A DNA stretch of 40,367 nucleotides. Origin: an uncultured Planctomycetaceae bacterium. GTDB lineage: Bacteria > Planctomycetota > Planctomycetia > Pirellulales > UBA1268. Below, piece by piece: positions 8,665-17,888 of this stretch (position 1 is the stretch's first letter; each line of letters starts with the position of its first letter). Below the pieces are notes generated by a model. The model saw nothing but the letters and a program-made list of their open reading frames with translations, made no database searches and was not told where the DNA came from. The stretch spans positions 1 to 40,367 of the forward strand of contig CAIKWU010000651.1 of the NCBI GenBank assembly GCA_903831155.1, read 5' to 3'. Position numbers and translations under genes: made by a program.

Positions 8665-9771
8665 CTAGGGATGAAACGCCTCGCACGGCAGCCCGAAGGC
8701 GGCGGCCACGGCCGGCTGGACGAGCCGGCCCTCGAACACGTTGACGGCGGAGCGGATCGCCGGGCTGAGGCGGGCCGCCGTCGCCACGCCTTCCCTCGCG
8801 AGGTCGAGCACGTAGGGAAGCGTGGCGTTGCACAGCGCGTAGGTGCTGGTGCGGCCGACGGCGCCGGGCATGTTGGTGACGCAGTAGTGGACCACGTCGT
8901 CCACCACGTAGGTCGGATCGGCATGGGTCGTGGGGCGGCTGGTGGCCACGCAGCCGCCCTGGTCGATCGCCACGTCGATGATCACCGCCCCCGGCTTCAT
9001 GAGCCGGAGATCGTTGCGTTCGACGAGGTGCGGAGCCCTCGCCCCGGGGATCAGGACACTGCCGATCACGAGGTCGGCCCAGCCGAGCCGCTCGCGGATC
9101 GTGTGGCGGTCGGAGTAGAGGCAGTCGATGTTCGGCGGGGTGACGTCGTCGAGATAGCGAAGCCGCTCGAGGCTGGTGTCGAGCAGGGCAATGTTCGCCC
9201 CGAAGCCGGCCGCCACCTTGGCGGCGTTCGCGCCGACCGTTCCCGCCCCGAGCACGAGCACGTTGGCTGGCGCCACGCCCGGCACGCCGCCGAGGAGGAT
9301 GCCCCGGCCCATCTGCGGCCGCTCCAGGAACTTGGCCCCCTCCTGGATGCTCATCCGGCCTGCGACCTCGCTCATCGGCACGAGCAGGGGAAGCCGGCCC
9401 TTGTCGTCGCGGAGGGTCTCGTAGGCCACGGCCGTCGCTCCCGTGGCCATGAAGCCCTCGGTGAGCCGGCGGTCGGCCGCGAAGTGGAAGTAGGTGAAGA
9501 GCGTCTGCCCGCGACGGATGAGGGCCAGTTCCGGCGGCTGCGGCTCCTTGACCTTCACCACCAGTTCGGCCCGCCCGAACACCTCTTCGGGGCCGTCCAC
9601 GAGGGTCGCCCCGGCCGCCTCGTAGGCCTCATCGGACAGCCCCGAGCCCGCGCCGGCGTTCCGCTCCACCAGCACGGTGTGGCCCGAGCGAACGAGCTCC
9701 TCCGCGCCCACCGGGAGCAGGGCCACCCGATACTCGTCCCGCTTCGTTTCCCGCGGCACGCCGACGATCAT
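8665..9771 (-). CDS. ald: Alanine dehydrogenase
   Basis: MIVGVPRETKRDEYRVALLPVGAEEL...VKVKEPQPPEL...VLGAGTVGANAAKVAAGFGANIALLD. Start 9771. Confidence 0.95.
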   Translation of the reverse strand: MIVGVPRETKRDEYRVALLPVGAEELVRSGHTVLVERNAGAGSGLSDEAYEAAGATLVDGPEEVFGRAELVVKVKEPQPPELALIRRGQTLFTYFHFAADRRLTEGFMATGATAVAYETLRDDKGRLPLLVPMSEVAGRMSIQEGAKFLERPQMGRGILLGGVPGVAPANVLVLGAGTVGANAAKVAAGFGANIALLDTSLERLRYLDDVTPPNIDCLYSDRHTIRERLGWADLVIGSVLIPGARAPHLVERNDLRLMKPGAVIIDVAIDQGGCVATSRPTTHADPTYVVDDVVHYCVTNMPGAVGRTSTYALCNATLPYVLDLAREGVATAARLSPAIRSAVNVFEGRLVQPAVAAAFGLPCEAFHP

Positions 9772-11111
9772 GACTCGGCAGGCTTGTTCACCGAGCGGAT
9801 CTTGAACGTGGCCGGCATGGGCAGCGGGTAGTTGCCATCCTTGTCGGGCACGACCGGCGGCGTGGTCTCCCACGTCGGATCCTCGGGCATGGTCCGGTAG
9901 TCGAGCTTCAGGGCGTCGTCGTACTTCCAGGTCTTGCCGGAGTAGGTGGCAAGCCGGCCGAGCACCGCCGAGAAGCTCGACGTGGCACCGTAGTAGGCGT
10001 CGTTCTTCGGCGTGTCGTTGCGGATCGCCGCGTGGAGTTCGTCGTGCTCCACCTGGTACGGGTCGGGGTTCGGGCCGGAGAACTTCCAGAGCTCCTTGCC
10101 GTCGAGATCGCTGATCCGGGCGTGGCCCGGATGCAGCGAGAGCATCCCCTTCGTGCCCTGGAAGTGCTCGTCGACATGATTCTCGCCACCGGGAAACTGC
10201 TTGCACTGGCTCGCGATCCGCACCCCGCCCGGGTAGGCGAAGTTGACGGAGTGGTGGTCGTAGATCTCGCTCGACTGGTTGGGCACGCGGTGCTGCCTGC
10301 CCCCCACGCCGTAGGCCGAGACCGGCAGCCGGTCGAGGAACCAGTTGGCGACGTCGATGTTGTGCACGTGCTGCTCGCAGATGTGGTCTCCGCAGAGCCA
10401 GTTGAAGTGGTACCAGTTGTGCACCTGGTACTGCATCTCCGTCTGATCCGCCTGCCGGTCGCGAAACCAGATGCCGCTGCCGTTCCAGTAGACCTGGCCG
10501 CCGATGATGTCGCCGATCATTCCCTCACGGACCTTGGCGAGGGCTTCGCGGTAGTTCGTCTGGTATCGCCGCTGCAGGCCCACGACCACCTTTCGCTTCT
10601 TCTCGTCGGCCTGCTTCGCCGCCTCCAGCACGAGCCGAGCGCCGTACGCGTCGACGCAGACCGGCTTCTCCATGAACACGTGCTTGCCCGCCTCGATCGC
10701 CCGCTCGAAGTGGAACGGTCGGAAGCCGGGGGGCGTGGCGAGGATCACCAGATCACAGGCATCGATCACCCGCTTGTAGCCGTCGAGGCCGTCGTAGCGA
10801 CGATCCTCCGGGCAGTCGACCTTGTCCTGCATCTCCTTGAGCGACCGCATGGTGCCGTCGATGCCCCCCTTGAAGGCATCGGCGATCGCGGTGAGCTTCA
10901 CCGCCGACCCTGGCACCGCGAGCGTCTGGGCGAGGGCGCCACGGCCGCGGCCGCCGGCGCCGATGAGCCCGACCTTGATCACGTCGCTCGACGGGTTGTC
11001 GGCATGCACACCCCGCATGCCAAGCATCGTGGATGCCGTCGCCGTCGCCGCCCCGGCCACCCGAAGGACATCACGGCGAGCAACGGATGGAGCCAGCGGT
11101 ACGACGGCCAT
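9768..11111 (-). CDS. Gfo/Idh/MocA family oxidoreductase with Tat-like signal
   Basis: Likely start MAVVPLAPSVARRDVLRVAGAATA (11111), Rossmann motif VGLIGAGGRGRGAL, HVFMEKPVCVD. Overlaps ald start by 4 bp (ATGA). Confidence 0.9.
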   Translation of the reverse strand: MAVVPLAPSVARRDVLRVAGAATATASTMLGMRGVHADNPSSDVIKVGLIGAGGRGRGALAQTLAVPGSAVKLTAIADAFKGGIDGTMRSLKEMQDKVDCPEDRRYDGLDGYKRVIDACDLVILATPPGFRPFHFERAIEAGKHVFMEKPVCVDAYGARLVLEAAKQADEKKRKVVVGLQRRYQTNYREALAKVREGMIGDIIGGQVYWNGSGIWFRDRQADQTEMQYQVHNWYHFNWLCGDHICEQHVHNIDVANWFLDRLPVSAYGVGGRQHRVPNQSSEIYDHHSVNFAYPGGVRIASQCKQFPGGENHVDEHFQGTKGMLSLHPGHARISDLDGKELWKFSGPNPDPYQVEHDELHAAIRNDTPKNDAYYGATSSFSAVLGRLATYSGKTWKYDDALKLDYRTMPEDPTWETTPPVVPDKDGNYPLPMPATFKIRSVNKPAES

Positions 11112-11228
11112 CGGGGCATGTCTCCTGAAAAGGGCTTCGAGCAGAAACGAGGAGTGTGCACGGGCGACCGGCGAACGCTGCCCCCGGCGGCCCACAGATT
11201 ACAGGATCCCGCGCCAGGTATCTGACGG

Positions 11229-11271
11229 AAAAAGTCCGGGGGTGGCCGGCCTGGCCGACCACCCCCGGGGA
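11229..11271 (-). terminator. Intrinsic terminator of the DUF1559 gene
   Basis: On the - strand, CCGGGGGTGGTCGGCC...GGCCGGCCACCCCCGG (near-perfect long GC stem) is followed by ACTTTTT. Confidence 0.85.
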
Positions 11272-11333
11272 TTCGTTACGCCACGGTACGGACAGTCCGC
11301 CGTACCGCTGACGTCATGCCTGGTGGCGACCGA

Positions 11334-12338
11334 TCAGTACTCGCCGATCGTCTCGCCGCCGTTCCGCGTCGTGAGGGCGCAGTAGATCGCCTCGTCCACG
11401 TCGGCCGAGATCATCTCCACGTGTCCGTCGCCGAACATGTGGCCGATCGTATTGCCCGAGTGGAAACTCGACGGCCCCCAGTTGAGGGCCACCGTCGAGT
11501 TCACGCCGGTCGTCTGCGCAACACACGAAGTAGCAGCAGGCGGATTCGTCGCACTGAAACTGCCACTCGTCATGAACCTCAGCATCGTGTGGGGCGCGGT
11601 GCCTTGCGCGACCCAAACGTTGACGTTTTTCCTCGAGCCTACCGACGCGGGGTGCCAGAGTTCGCCGTAAGCCCAGCGACCGGGAGAGCCGGCGGTGCCG
11701 AAGCCCTGACGGCTTTCCGACACCATCACGGTCTTCGAGCCACCATCGCTGTAGTCGCCCGTGCGGAGCTGCCGCGCGAACGACAGGCCGCCCGGTCCGC
11801 TGGACGAGCCGCTGACTTCCGGGTTGAACGTCGGAGTGCTGAAAACACCGGCGTTGGCCCGATAGGTGCTGATACCTTCCCAGGCCACTGGGGGCGAGGG
11901 AGGAACGGAGCCGGCGTACGACGGGCAGACCAACGATGGAATCAGGGCTTGCGTCGGGGCAGTGCCGGTGGACAGATTGTACTGCGGAACGCTTCCCGTG
12001 GTCAGCCGGTTGTTGCTGCCGGTGAGCGCCGTGACGATGTTCGTCTCTTCCATCGACGGCAGCAGCTGGGCAAGCCAACTGAAGCCGCTGTTACTACCGT
12101 TGCTCGTGAGGCGCGGCAGGGTCGCGTCACCGTTGCGGATCATCGCCGCCGAGGCAACGGCCGTGGCACGGCCAAGCTGATACATGCTGTTGGAGCAACT
12201 GATGCGACGAGCAGACTCGCGAGCCGCCTGAACGGCCGGGAGCAACAGACCAATCAGGACCGCGATGATCGCGATCACCACGAGAAGCTCGACGAGCGTG
12301 AAGCCCCGTCGCTTCGTGGAGGGAACGAGGTGGCACAT
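11334..12338 (-). CDS. DUF1559 domain protein with type IV pilin-like N-terminus
   Basis: [41 protein letters not shown] prepilin-type N-terminus, and C-terminal [12 protein letters not shown] (H-X9-DG-like region). Confidence 0.94.
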   Translation of the reverse strand: MCHLVPSTKRRGFTLVELLVVIAIIAVLIGLLLPAVQAARESARRISCSNSMYQLGRATAVASAAMIRNGDATLPRLTSNGSNSGFSWLAQLLPSMEETNIVTALTGSNNRLTTGSVPQYNLSTGTAPTQALIPSLVCPSYAGSVPPSPPVAWEGISTYRANAGVFSTPTFNPEVSGSSSGPGGLSFARQLRTGDYSDGGSKTVMVSESRQGFGTAGSPGRWAYGELWHPASVGSRKNVNVWVAQGTAPHTMLRFMTSGSFSATNPPAATSCVAQTTGVNSTVALNWGPSSFHSGNTIGHMFGDGHVEMISADVDEAIYCALTTRNGGETIGEY

Positions 12339-12520
12339 GTGGAAATCCTCCGCCCTTGCGGGCAGTTAGCGGACAAAGGAATGAAAAAAATGAAGAATCT
12401 AGAATCGTCGAGAAATCCCACCGGCAGCGCAGAGCGACTCTTTGGGTCGTGCCCCGACGGCTGAACCCCCGACACCTGAACTATATCGACCATACGCCGC
12501 GACCGTCAACGGTTCAGTCC

Positions 12521-13777
12521 ATGCCACCCGCACCTTTCTGCGATCCTGCCGCGGCTCGCCAGTTCGCCACGGAGGTCGTCCGCCGGCTCCGGGCGGAGAA
12601 CCACGAAACCTACTGGGCCGGGGGGTGCGTGCGGGACGAACTCCTGAGCCGTACTCCGGCCGATTACGACGTCGCCACCGCCGCCAAGCCCGAGGAGGTG
12701 AGGTCGATTTTCGGCCGGGGGCGGACGCTGGCCATCGGGGCCTCCTTCGGCGTGATCACCGTGCTGGGGCCGCGGAGCGCGGGTCAGGTGGAGGTGGCCA
12801 CATTTCGGGCGGACGCCGCCTACACCGACGGCCGTCACCCAGCCGGGGTCACGTTCTGCTCGGCCCGGGAAGACGCCCAGCGGAGGGATTTCACGATCAA
12901 TGGGCTCTTTCTCGATCCCATCGGCGGCGACGTCCACGACTTCGTGGGGGGGCGGACCGATCTCGCTGACGGAATCGTCAGGGCTATCGGCGTGCCTTCC
13001 ATGAGATTCGGTGAGGACCACCTCCGGATGCTGCGGGCGGTCCGCTTCACGGCGTTTTTCGGATTTGCGCTGGAGGCGGAGACGCGGGCTGCGATCGGAC
13101 GGATGGCCCACCTCGTGGGGGCCGTCAGCCCGGAGCGGATCGCCGCCGAACTTCGGACCATGCTGTCGCGGCAGGGACGACGCCAGGCCCTGGAACTGCT
13201 CCACGAGACCGGGCTCGCCAGAGAGGTGCTCCACGAGGTGGCCCCGCCGGTGGCAGACGAGTCGTCGTGGAGGCGGGCGGCGCGCGTGGTGGCGGCGTTC
13301 GACGAGCCGGACCTCGCGATGGCGCTGGCGACGCTGGCAGAAGGTACCGGTGCCGACGCGCTGCCGCGGATGCAGTCGCGGCTCCGGCTCTCGAACCGCG
13401 AGGGCCGCGAGGCCGCGTGGCTTTGCGACGGCGTCGCGGCCGTCGAATCTGGACCGGAGCCGTCGCAGCGACCGTGGTCCGAAGTACAGCGGCTGGTGGC
13501 CGACGAATATGCCCCCTGCCTCGCCGATCTGCTGAGGGCGCGGGCCGCCTGCGGGCTCGGCGATGCGGAGCGAGCGGCCTGGTTCACCCGCCAGGCCGGC
13601 CGACCGCGGACGGAAATCGACCCGCTGCCGCTCGTGACGGGTAACGACCTGCTTGCCGCGGGCGTGCCCCCGGGCAAGCCGATCGGCGCGACCCTGGCCC
13701 GGCTGCGGAAGCTGCAACTCGACGGGGCGATCACCACGAGGGACGAGGCGATCTCCGCCGCGCAAACCGGACGGTAG
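12521..13777 (+). CDS. CCA tRNA nucleotidyltransferase / poly(A) polymerase family
   Basis: YWAGGCVRDELLSRTPADYDVATAAKPEEV, RRDFTINGLFLDP, RFGEDHLRMLRAVRFTAFFGFALEAET: class II nucleotidyltransferase signatures. Likely start MPPAPFCDPAAARQF at 12521. Confidence 0.92.
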   Translation: MPPAPFCDPAAARQFATEVVRRLRAENHETYWAGGCVRDELLSRTPADYDVATAAKPEEVRSIFGRGRTLAIGASFGVITVLGPRSAGQVEVATFRADAAYTDGRHPAGVTFCSAREDAQRRDFTINGLFLDPIGGDVHDFVGGRTDLADGIVRAIGVPSMRFGEDHLRMLRAVRFTAFFGFALEAETRAAIGRMAHLVGAVSPERIAAELRTMLSRQGRRQALELLHETGLAREVLHEVAPPVADESSWRRAARVVAAFDEPDLAMALATLAEGTGADALPRMQSRLRLSNREGREAAWLCDGVAAVESGPEPSQRPWSEVQRLVADEYAPCLADLLRARAACGLGDAERAAWFTRQAGRPRTEIDPLPLVTGNDLLAAGVPPGKPIGATLARLRKLQLDGAITTRDEAISAAQTGR

Positions 13778-13790
13778 GGCAGCCCCGACG
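13777..13790 (+). repeat. Possible single-arm remnant / terminator-like sequence at the cca-scpB convergent junction
   Basis: GGGCAGCCCCGA is identical to the right terminal arm of copy 2. Followed by CGTCGGttCGGGG, allowing a hairpin. Confidence 0.3.
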
Positions 13791-13816
13791 CACCTTCGTC
13801 GTCGGTTCGGGGGCGT

Positions 13817-14566
13817 TTACTGAGGCGGATCGTTCGGCGACGGCAGGTCGTGCAGTCCCTGCAGTTTGAAGGCCTCGAGGAACTTCGCCGTGGTGCGGTA
13901 GCAGGGCTCGCTGCCCTCCTCGTGCCGAAGCTCCAAGAGCCCGCGGCGGACGAGCTGACGAAGCACCGCCGGCCCCGCGTCGCAGCCGAGTTCAACGAGC
14001 CGGTCGCGCGGCACCGGCTCGTTCCAGGCGACCGCGGCGAGCACGTCGAGCGACTCGGCATCGAGCCGCACCGCCCGCACCTTCGCCTCCAGCACGCTGC
14101 CGAGCCGGGCGAACTCCGGCCGCAGTCGCATCACCCAGCCGTCGTCCTTCGCGGCCACCTCGTAAGGGCAGTTGTCGGCCTGGTACCGTCGCCTGAGCTG
14201 CTCCGCGAGGTCGTCGATCTCCTGCGGCCGCACGCCCCGCATCAGCCCCGCCACGGTTCGGCTCGAAAGCGGCCTGCCGCCTGGCAGCCCGACGAACAGG
14301 AGCGCCTCGAGGATCGTCAGGGGGCTCACGCGGCAGGCCGCATCCGCGGCGGCCGGGTCTTCGTCGTCGAGATCGGGCGACGCGCTGACGCGAATCACCT
14401 CGGCGACCTCGGGCTCCGCGACGGCGTGCGGGCTGTCGGCCCCCATCATCGCCGCGAACGCCTGTGCCAGCTTGTCGATCGAGAGCCCCGCGTCGGCCGG
14501 AGGCGCCGCGAAGCCGGTCGCCGGCTGCGGCGTCGGCGGGGCGTCGGTCTTTCGTCCCCTGGCCAT
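13817..14566 (-). CDS. scpB: Segregation and condensation protein B
   Basis: LTILEALLFVGLPGGRPLSSRTVAGLM...LDAESLDVLAAVAWNEPVPRDRLVELG...RGLLELRHEEGSEPCYRTTAKFLEAFKLQGLHDLP: tandem winged-helix ScpB pattern. Confidence 0.9.
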   Translation of the reverse strand: MARGRKTDAPPTPQPATGFAAPPADAGLSIDKLAQAFAAMMGADSPHAVAEPEVAEVIRVSASPDLDDEDPAAADAACRVSPLTILEALLFVGLPGGRPLSSRTVAGLMRGVRPQEIDDLAEQLRRRYQADNCPYEVAAKDDGWVMRLRPEFARLGSVLEAKVRAVRLDAESLDVLAAVAWNEPVPRDRLVELGCDAGPAVLRQLVRRGLLELRHEEGSEPCYRTTAKFLEAFKLQGLHDLPSPNDPPQ

Positions 14567-14582
14567 GGCGGGCCCTCCGAAC

Positions 14583-15530
14583 TCAGCGTGCCTTGGTGCG
14601 GCGACGCGTGGCGGACGGGCCGCGCTTCAGACGGCGGCCGTCCTTGGTCGCCGGCACGCTCTTCAGCGGCTCTGCGGCGCCGTCGAGGGCGTCGCCTGTG
14701 CGGATCGCCCCGAGCCGCTGCTCGATCCGCTTCGCATACTGCTCCGAGAGTTCGAACCCGACGAACCGCCGGTCGAGTTTCTTGGCCACCGCGAGCGTGG
14801 TGCCACTGCCCCCGAACGGATCGAGCACCACATCACCCGCATGGCTCGAGGCCCGGATGATCCGGCCGAGCAGCTGCTCGGGCATCTGGCAGCCGTGCCA
14901 GCCCGACCGCTCCTTGAACGTGCCGCAGACCCTCGGGAAGTACCAGGTGTCACCGTCGGCGGCAAACCCCTCGGGGAGATCCTGCGGACGAAGGATCCAG
15001 GTGTCGTCGGGCAGTCGTCCGGTCGGGTTGGCCCGCTTGTCGCCGTAGACGAGTTCCCGGGCGCTGGGCACGCGGATCGCGTCGGTGTTGAACGTGAAGC
15101 TCGCCGGATCCTTCACGAAGTGGAAGAGGTGGGCGTGGGAGCGGCTGAACTTCTGCCGGCAGTTGACGCCGAACGTGTAGTACCAGACCACCCAGCTGCG
15201 GCAGGTGAAGCCGAGCTCGCGGGTGGCGATCACCTTGAGCTCGGCGGCGTATTCGTCGCCGATCGCCAGCCAGAACGTGCCGTCGGCCGCGAGCACCCTC
15301 GCCACCTCGCCCATCCACCGCTTCGACCACACGAGGTAGTCGTCGGCGGCGAGCCGGTCGTCGTAGGAGTCGTAGTCGTAGCCGATGTTGAACGGCGGGT
15401 CGGCGAAGGCGAGGTGCACGCTCGCCGCCGGCATCCGCGCGAGCAGCGCCAGGCAGTCGCCGCGATGCACCCGATCGAGCGGGAGGCCGGCGGCCCGGGG
15501 CTTCGGCGTGCGGATTCCGTTCCGTGGCAT
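14583..15530 (-). CDS. Site-specific DNA methyltransferase (N4/N6 beta-type order), no restriction partner in the window
   Basis: [17 protein letters not shown] (motif IV) precedes [41 protein letters not shown] (motif I/X). Basic C-terminal tail. Confidence 0.92.
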   Translation of the reverse strand: MPRNGIRTPKPRAAGLPLDRVHRGDCLALLARMPAASVHLAFADPPFNIGYDYDSYDDRLAADDYLVWSKRWMGEVARVLAADGTFWLAIGDEYAAELKVIATRELGFTCRSWVVWYYTFGVNCRQKFSRSHAHLFHFVKDPASFTFNTDAIRVPSARELVYGDKRANPTGRLPDDTWILRPQDLPEGFAADGDTWYFPRVCGTFKERSGWHGCQMPEQLLGRIIRASSHAGDVVLDPFGGSGTTLAVAKKLDRRFVGFELSEQYAKRIEQRLGAIRTGDALDGAAEPLKSVPATKDGRRLKRGPSATRRRTKAR

Positions 15531-15539
15531 CCCTGGAGT

Positions 15540-16811
15540 CTAGCCGGTCGCCAGCCGGAGCGCCACCCGGCAGGCGTTCTCGAACGCGGCGATTTCGAGC
15601 GTCTCGTCGGTCGTGTGGATGTCCGTCTGGCCGCAGCCGAGCGTGACGGTGGGCACGCCGTTGGCCGCCATCCAGTTGGCGTCGAGGCCCCCGTTCGAGA
15701 TGTCGAGCCGGGGCGAGAGGCCGATCGCCGCCACCGCCTCGCGGGCCGCCACCACGCAGGGTTCGTCGTCGGCGAGCCGGAAGGCCTCGTAGTCGAGCCG
15801 ACCATCCACCTTCACCGTCCCGGTCCTGCCGTCGGCCGACTTCACCTGCTTGGCGGCGTCGGCGAAGGCCTTCTCGATCGCCTTGACGATCCGGCCGCGG
15901 AAGGCGGTGTCGTGGCCACGGGCCTCGGCCCGGAGCGTTGCCGACTCGGCCACCACGTTGGTCGCCGCCCCGGCGTGGATCACGCCGACGTTGCTCGTGC
16001 CCCGCTTGCCGTCCTTCTCGACGAGCCCGTGCCAGCCCTCCTTCACCCGCGACGCGATCGCCAGCGACGCGATCGCGATCGCCGACACGCCCTTCTCCGG
16101 CGCCACGCCCGCGTGGCTGGGGATGCCGCCGATCGCGATGTCCATCCGGTAGCCGCCGGTGGCGCCGACGGTGATCTTTTCGACGGCGCCGCCGTCGAAG
16201 TTGAACGCGAGCTTCGGGCGGCCGAGGTCCGCCGCCTTCACGAACCGTGCGCCGTAGAGCCCCACCTCCTCCTGGATCGCGAAGAGCAGGGTGAGCGGCG
16301 GGTGCGGCAGCTTCGACTTCAGGAGCTGCACGGCCGTGGCCAGCACCACCGACACGCCGGCGCGGTCGTCGCCGCCGAGGCCGGTCTTCGGGTCGGCGCT
16401 CGCGATCACCTTCCCCTTCACCACGGGCCTGGCGCCGAGGCACACCGGCACCGTGTCCATGTGGGCCATCAGCAGCCGCCGCGGGCCCGGGAGCGTGCCC
16501 GGCAGCTGCACGATCAGGTTGCCGACGTTGCCCTTGACCGGCGTCTTCGTGTGCGCCGAGTCGAACGAGATCGCCGCCGCGGGACAGCCCGCCTCGCGGA
16601 GCCACTTCACGATCCGCTCGGCAACCGCCTTCTCGTCGCCCGACACGCCCGGGATCCCGAGCAGGTCGAGCACGATCCTCCGGGCGGTCGCCAGATCCGC
16701 CGTGGGCGCGGACGTCGTGCCCTCCGCTCGCTGCGATCTTCCGGCGGCAGGGCGTACACTGGCCTTCGAGGATGCGCCGGATTTGGACGACCGGGAGGAG
16801 ACGCGGGGCAT
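15540..16811 (-). CDS. M20-family metallopeptidase (PepT-like)
   Basis: LLMAHMDTVPVC, GLGGDDRAGVSVVLATA, FAIQEEVGLYGA, GGIPSHAGVAPEKGVSAI. Likely start MPRVSSRSS at 16811; the longer 17876 start overlaps the + strand ABC gene. Confidence 0.9.
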   Translation of the reverse strand: MPRVSSRSSKSGASSKASVRPAAGRSQRAEGTTSAPTADLATARRIVLDLLGIPGVSGDEKAVAERIVKWLREAGCPAAAISFDSAHTKTPVKGNVGNLIVQLPGTLPGPRRLLMAHMDTVPVCLGARPVVKGKVIASADPKTGLGGDDRAGVSVVLATAVQLLKSKLPHPPLTLLFAIQEEVGLYGARFVKAADLGRPKLAFNFDGGAVEKITVGATGGYRMDIAIGGIPSHAGVAPEKGVSAIAIASLAIASRVKEGWHGLVEKDGKRGTSNVGVIHAGAATNVVAESATLRAEARGHDTAFRGRIVKAIEKAFADAAKQVKSADGRTGTVKVDGRLDYEAFRLADDEPCVVAAREAVAAIGLSPRLDISNGGLDANWMAANGVPTVTLGCGQTDIHTTDETLEIAAFENACRVALRLATG

Positions 16812-16931
16812 GCGGCAGGTTCCACGAGTGGGTGGGAGCGAGGGCCGACGACGGCCGGCGACGTGCGGAGTGTACGGTCGCAGCCGCCCCCGTTCCACGA
16901 CGCGTCGGAACACGTCGGAGGACGCCGTCGC

Positions 16932-17888
16932 ATGATCCCGGCCGCCGACATGCCGGTCCGTCTCGACGGGCTCGTGAAACGATACGGCCGCCGCACGGTG
17001 CTCGACCGGGTGGCGTGCGAGGTGCCGCCCGGGATCACGGGGCTCGTCGGTCCCAACGGCGCGGGCAAGAGCACGCTCGTGCGCGTGATGCTCGGCCTGA
17101 CGCGGATCGCCTCCGGCGAGGTCCGCGTGTTCGGCCACGACCCCGCCCGCGAACCCCGGGTGGTGCGGCAGCTCGTCGGCGTGGTGCCGGAGGATGAGTG
17201 CACCGTGCCGGGGCTCGTGGCGGTCGAGATGGTGCGGTATGCGGCGCGCCTCTCGGGGCTGCCCGGCACCGAGGCCCTCCGCCGCGCGCACGAGGTGCTG
17301 GACTGGTGCGACGCGGGCCAGGAGCGGTATCGCCCCGTCGAGACGCTCTCGATCGGCATGCGGCAGAAGGTGGCCTTCGCGGCAGCGATCGTCCACGATC
17401 CGCGGATGGTGATTCTCGACGAGCCGACCAACGGCCTCGACCCGATCGAGCGGCGGGCGATGCTCGGCCGACTCACGACCCTCGCCCGCGATCACGGCAA
17501 GACCGTGTTCGTGTCGACACACGTGCTGCCCGACGTGCAGGCGATCTGCGACCGCGTGATCGTGCTCGCCGCGGGACGGGTGCGGCTCCAGGGGCGGCTC
17601 GCGGAGCTGACCCGGCCGATGACGCCCCTGCTCCGCGTCACGGTGACCGGCCGCGTGGCGGAGTGCGTGGCAGGCCTGGCGGCCCGCGGCGTGCGGACGG
17701 CGCGGGTCGAGGGGACGACCATCGACGTCGCGATCGACGACGCGGCCGACAAGGACGTCGTCTGGCAGGCGACGCGGGAGGCGGGCGTGGTGGTGCAGGC
17801 GATGGAACCGGTGCGGCACCGCTTCGAGGACGTGTTCCTCCAGGCGATCGGCCGCGAGCCGGAGGAGGCCCTGCATGCCGCTTCATGA
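16932..17888 (+). CDS. ABC transporter ATP-binding protein
   Basis: Walker A GPNGAGKST, signature LSIGMRQKVAFA, Walker B MVILDEPTNGLD. Start MIPAADMPVRL at 16932. Confidence 0.94.
   Translation: MIPAADMPVRLDGLVKRYGRRTVLDRVACEVPPGITGLVGPNGAGKSTLVRVMLGLTRIASGEVRVFGHDPAREPRVVRQLVGVVPEDECTVPGLVAVEMVRYAARLSGLPGTEALRRAHEVLDWCDAGQERYRPVETLSIGMRQKVAFAAAIVHDPRMVILDEPTNGLDPIERRAMLGRLTTLARDHGKTVFVSTHVLPDVQAICDRVIVLAAGRVRLQGRLAELTRPMTPLLRVTVTGRVAECVAGLAARGVRTARVEGTTIDVAIDDAADKDVVWQATREAGVVVQAMEPVRHRFEDVFLQAIGREPEEALHAAS

Noticed and set aside
15540-17876. 778-aa - strand ORF as a fusion protein extending the M20 peptidase
   Set aside because: The N-terminal ~355 aa is antisense to the ABC ATPase. A plausible start exists at 16811.
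14172-17888. 1238-aa + strand ORF as a giant protein
   Set aside because: Only the last ~318 aa (from 16932) is an ABC ATPase. The upstream part is antisense to the methyltransferase and M20 peptidase.
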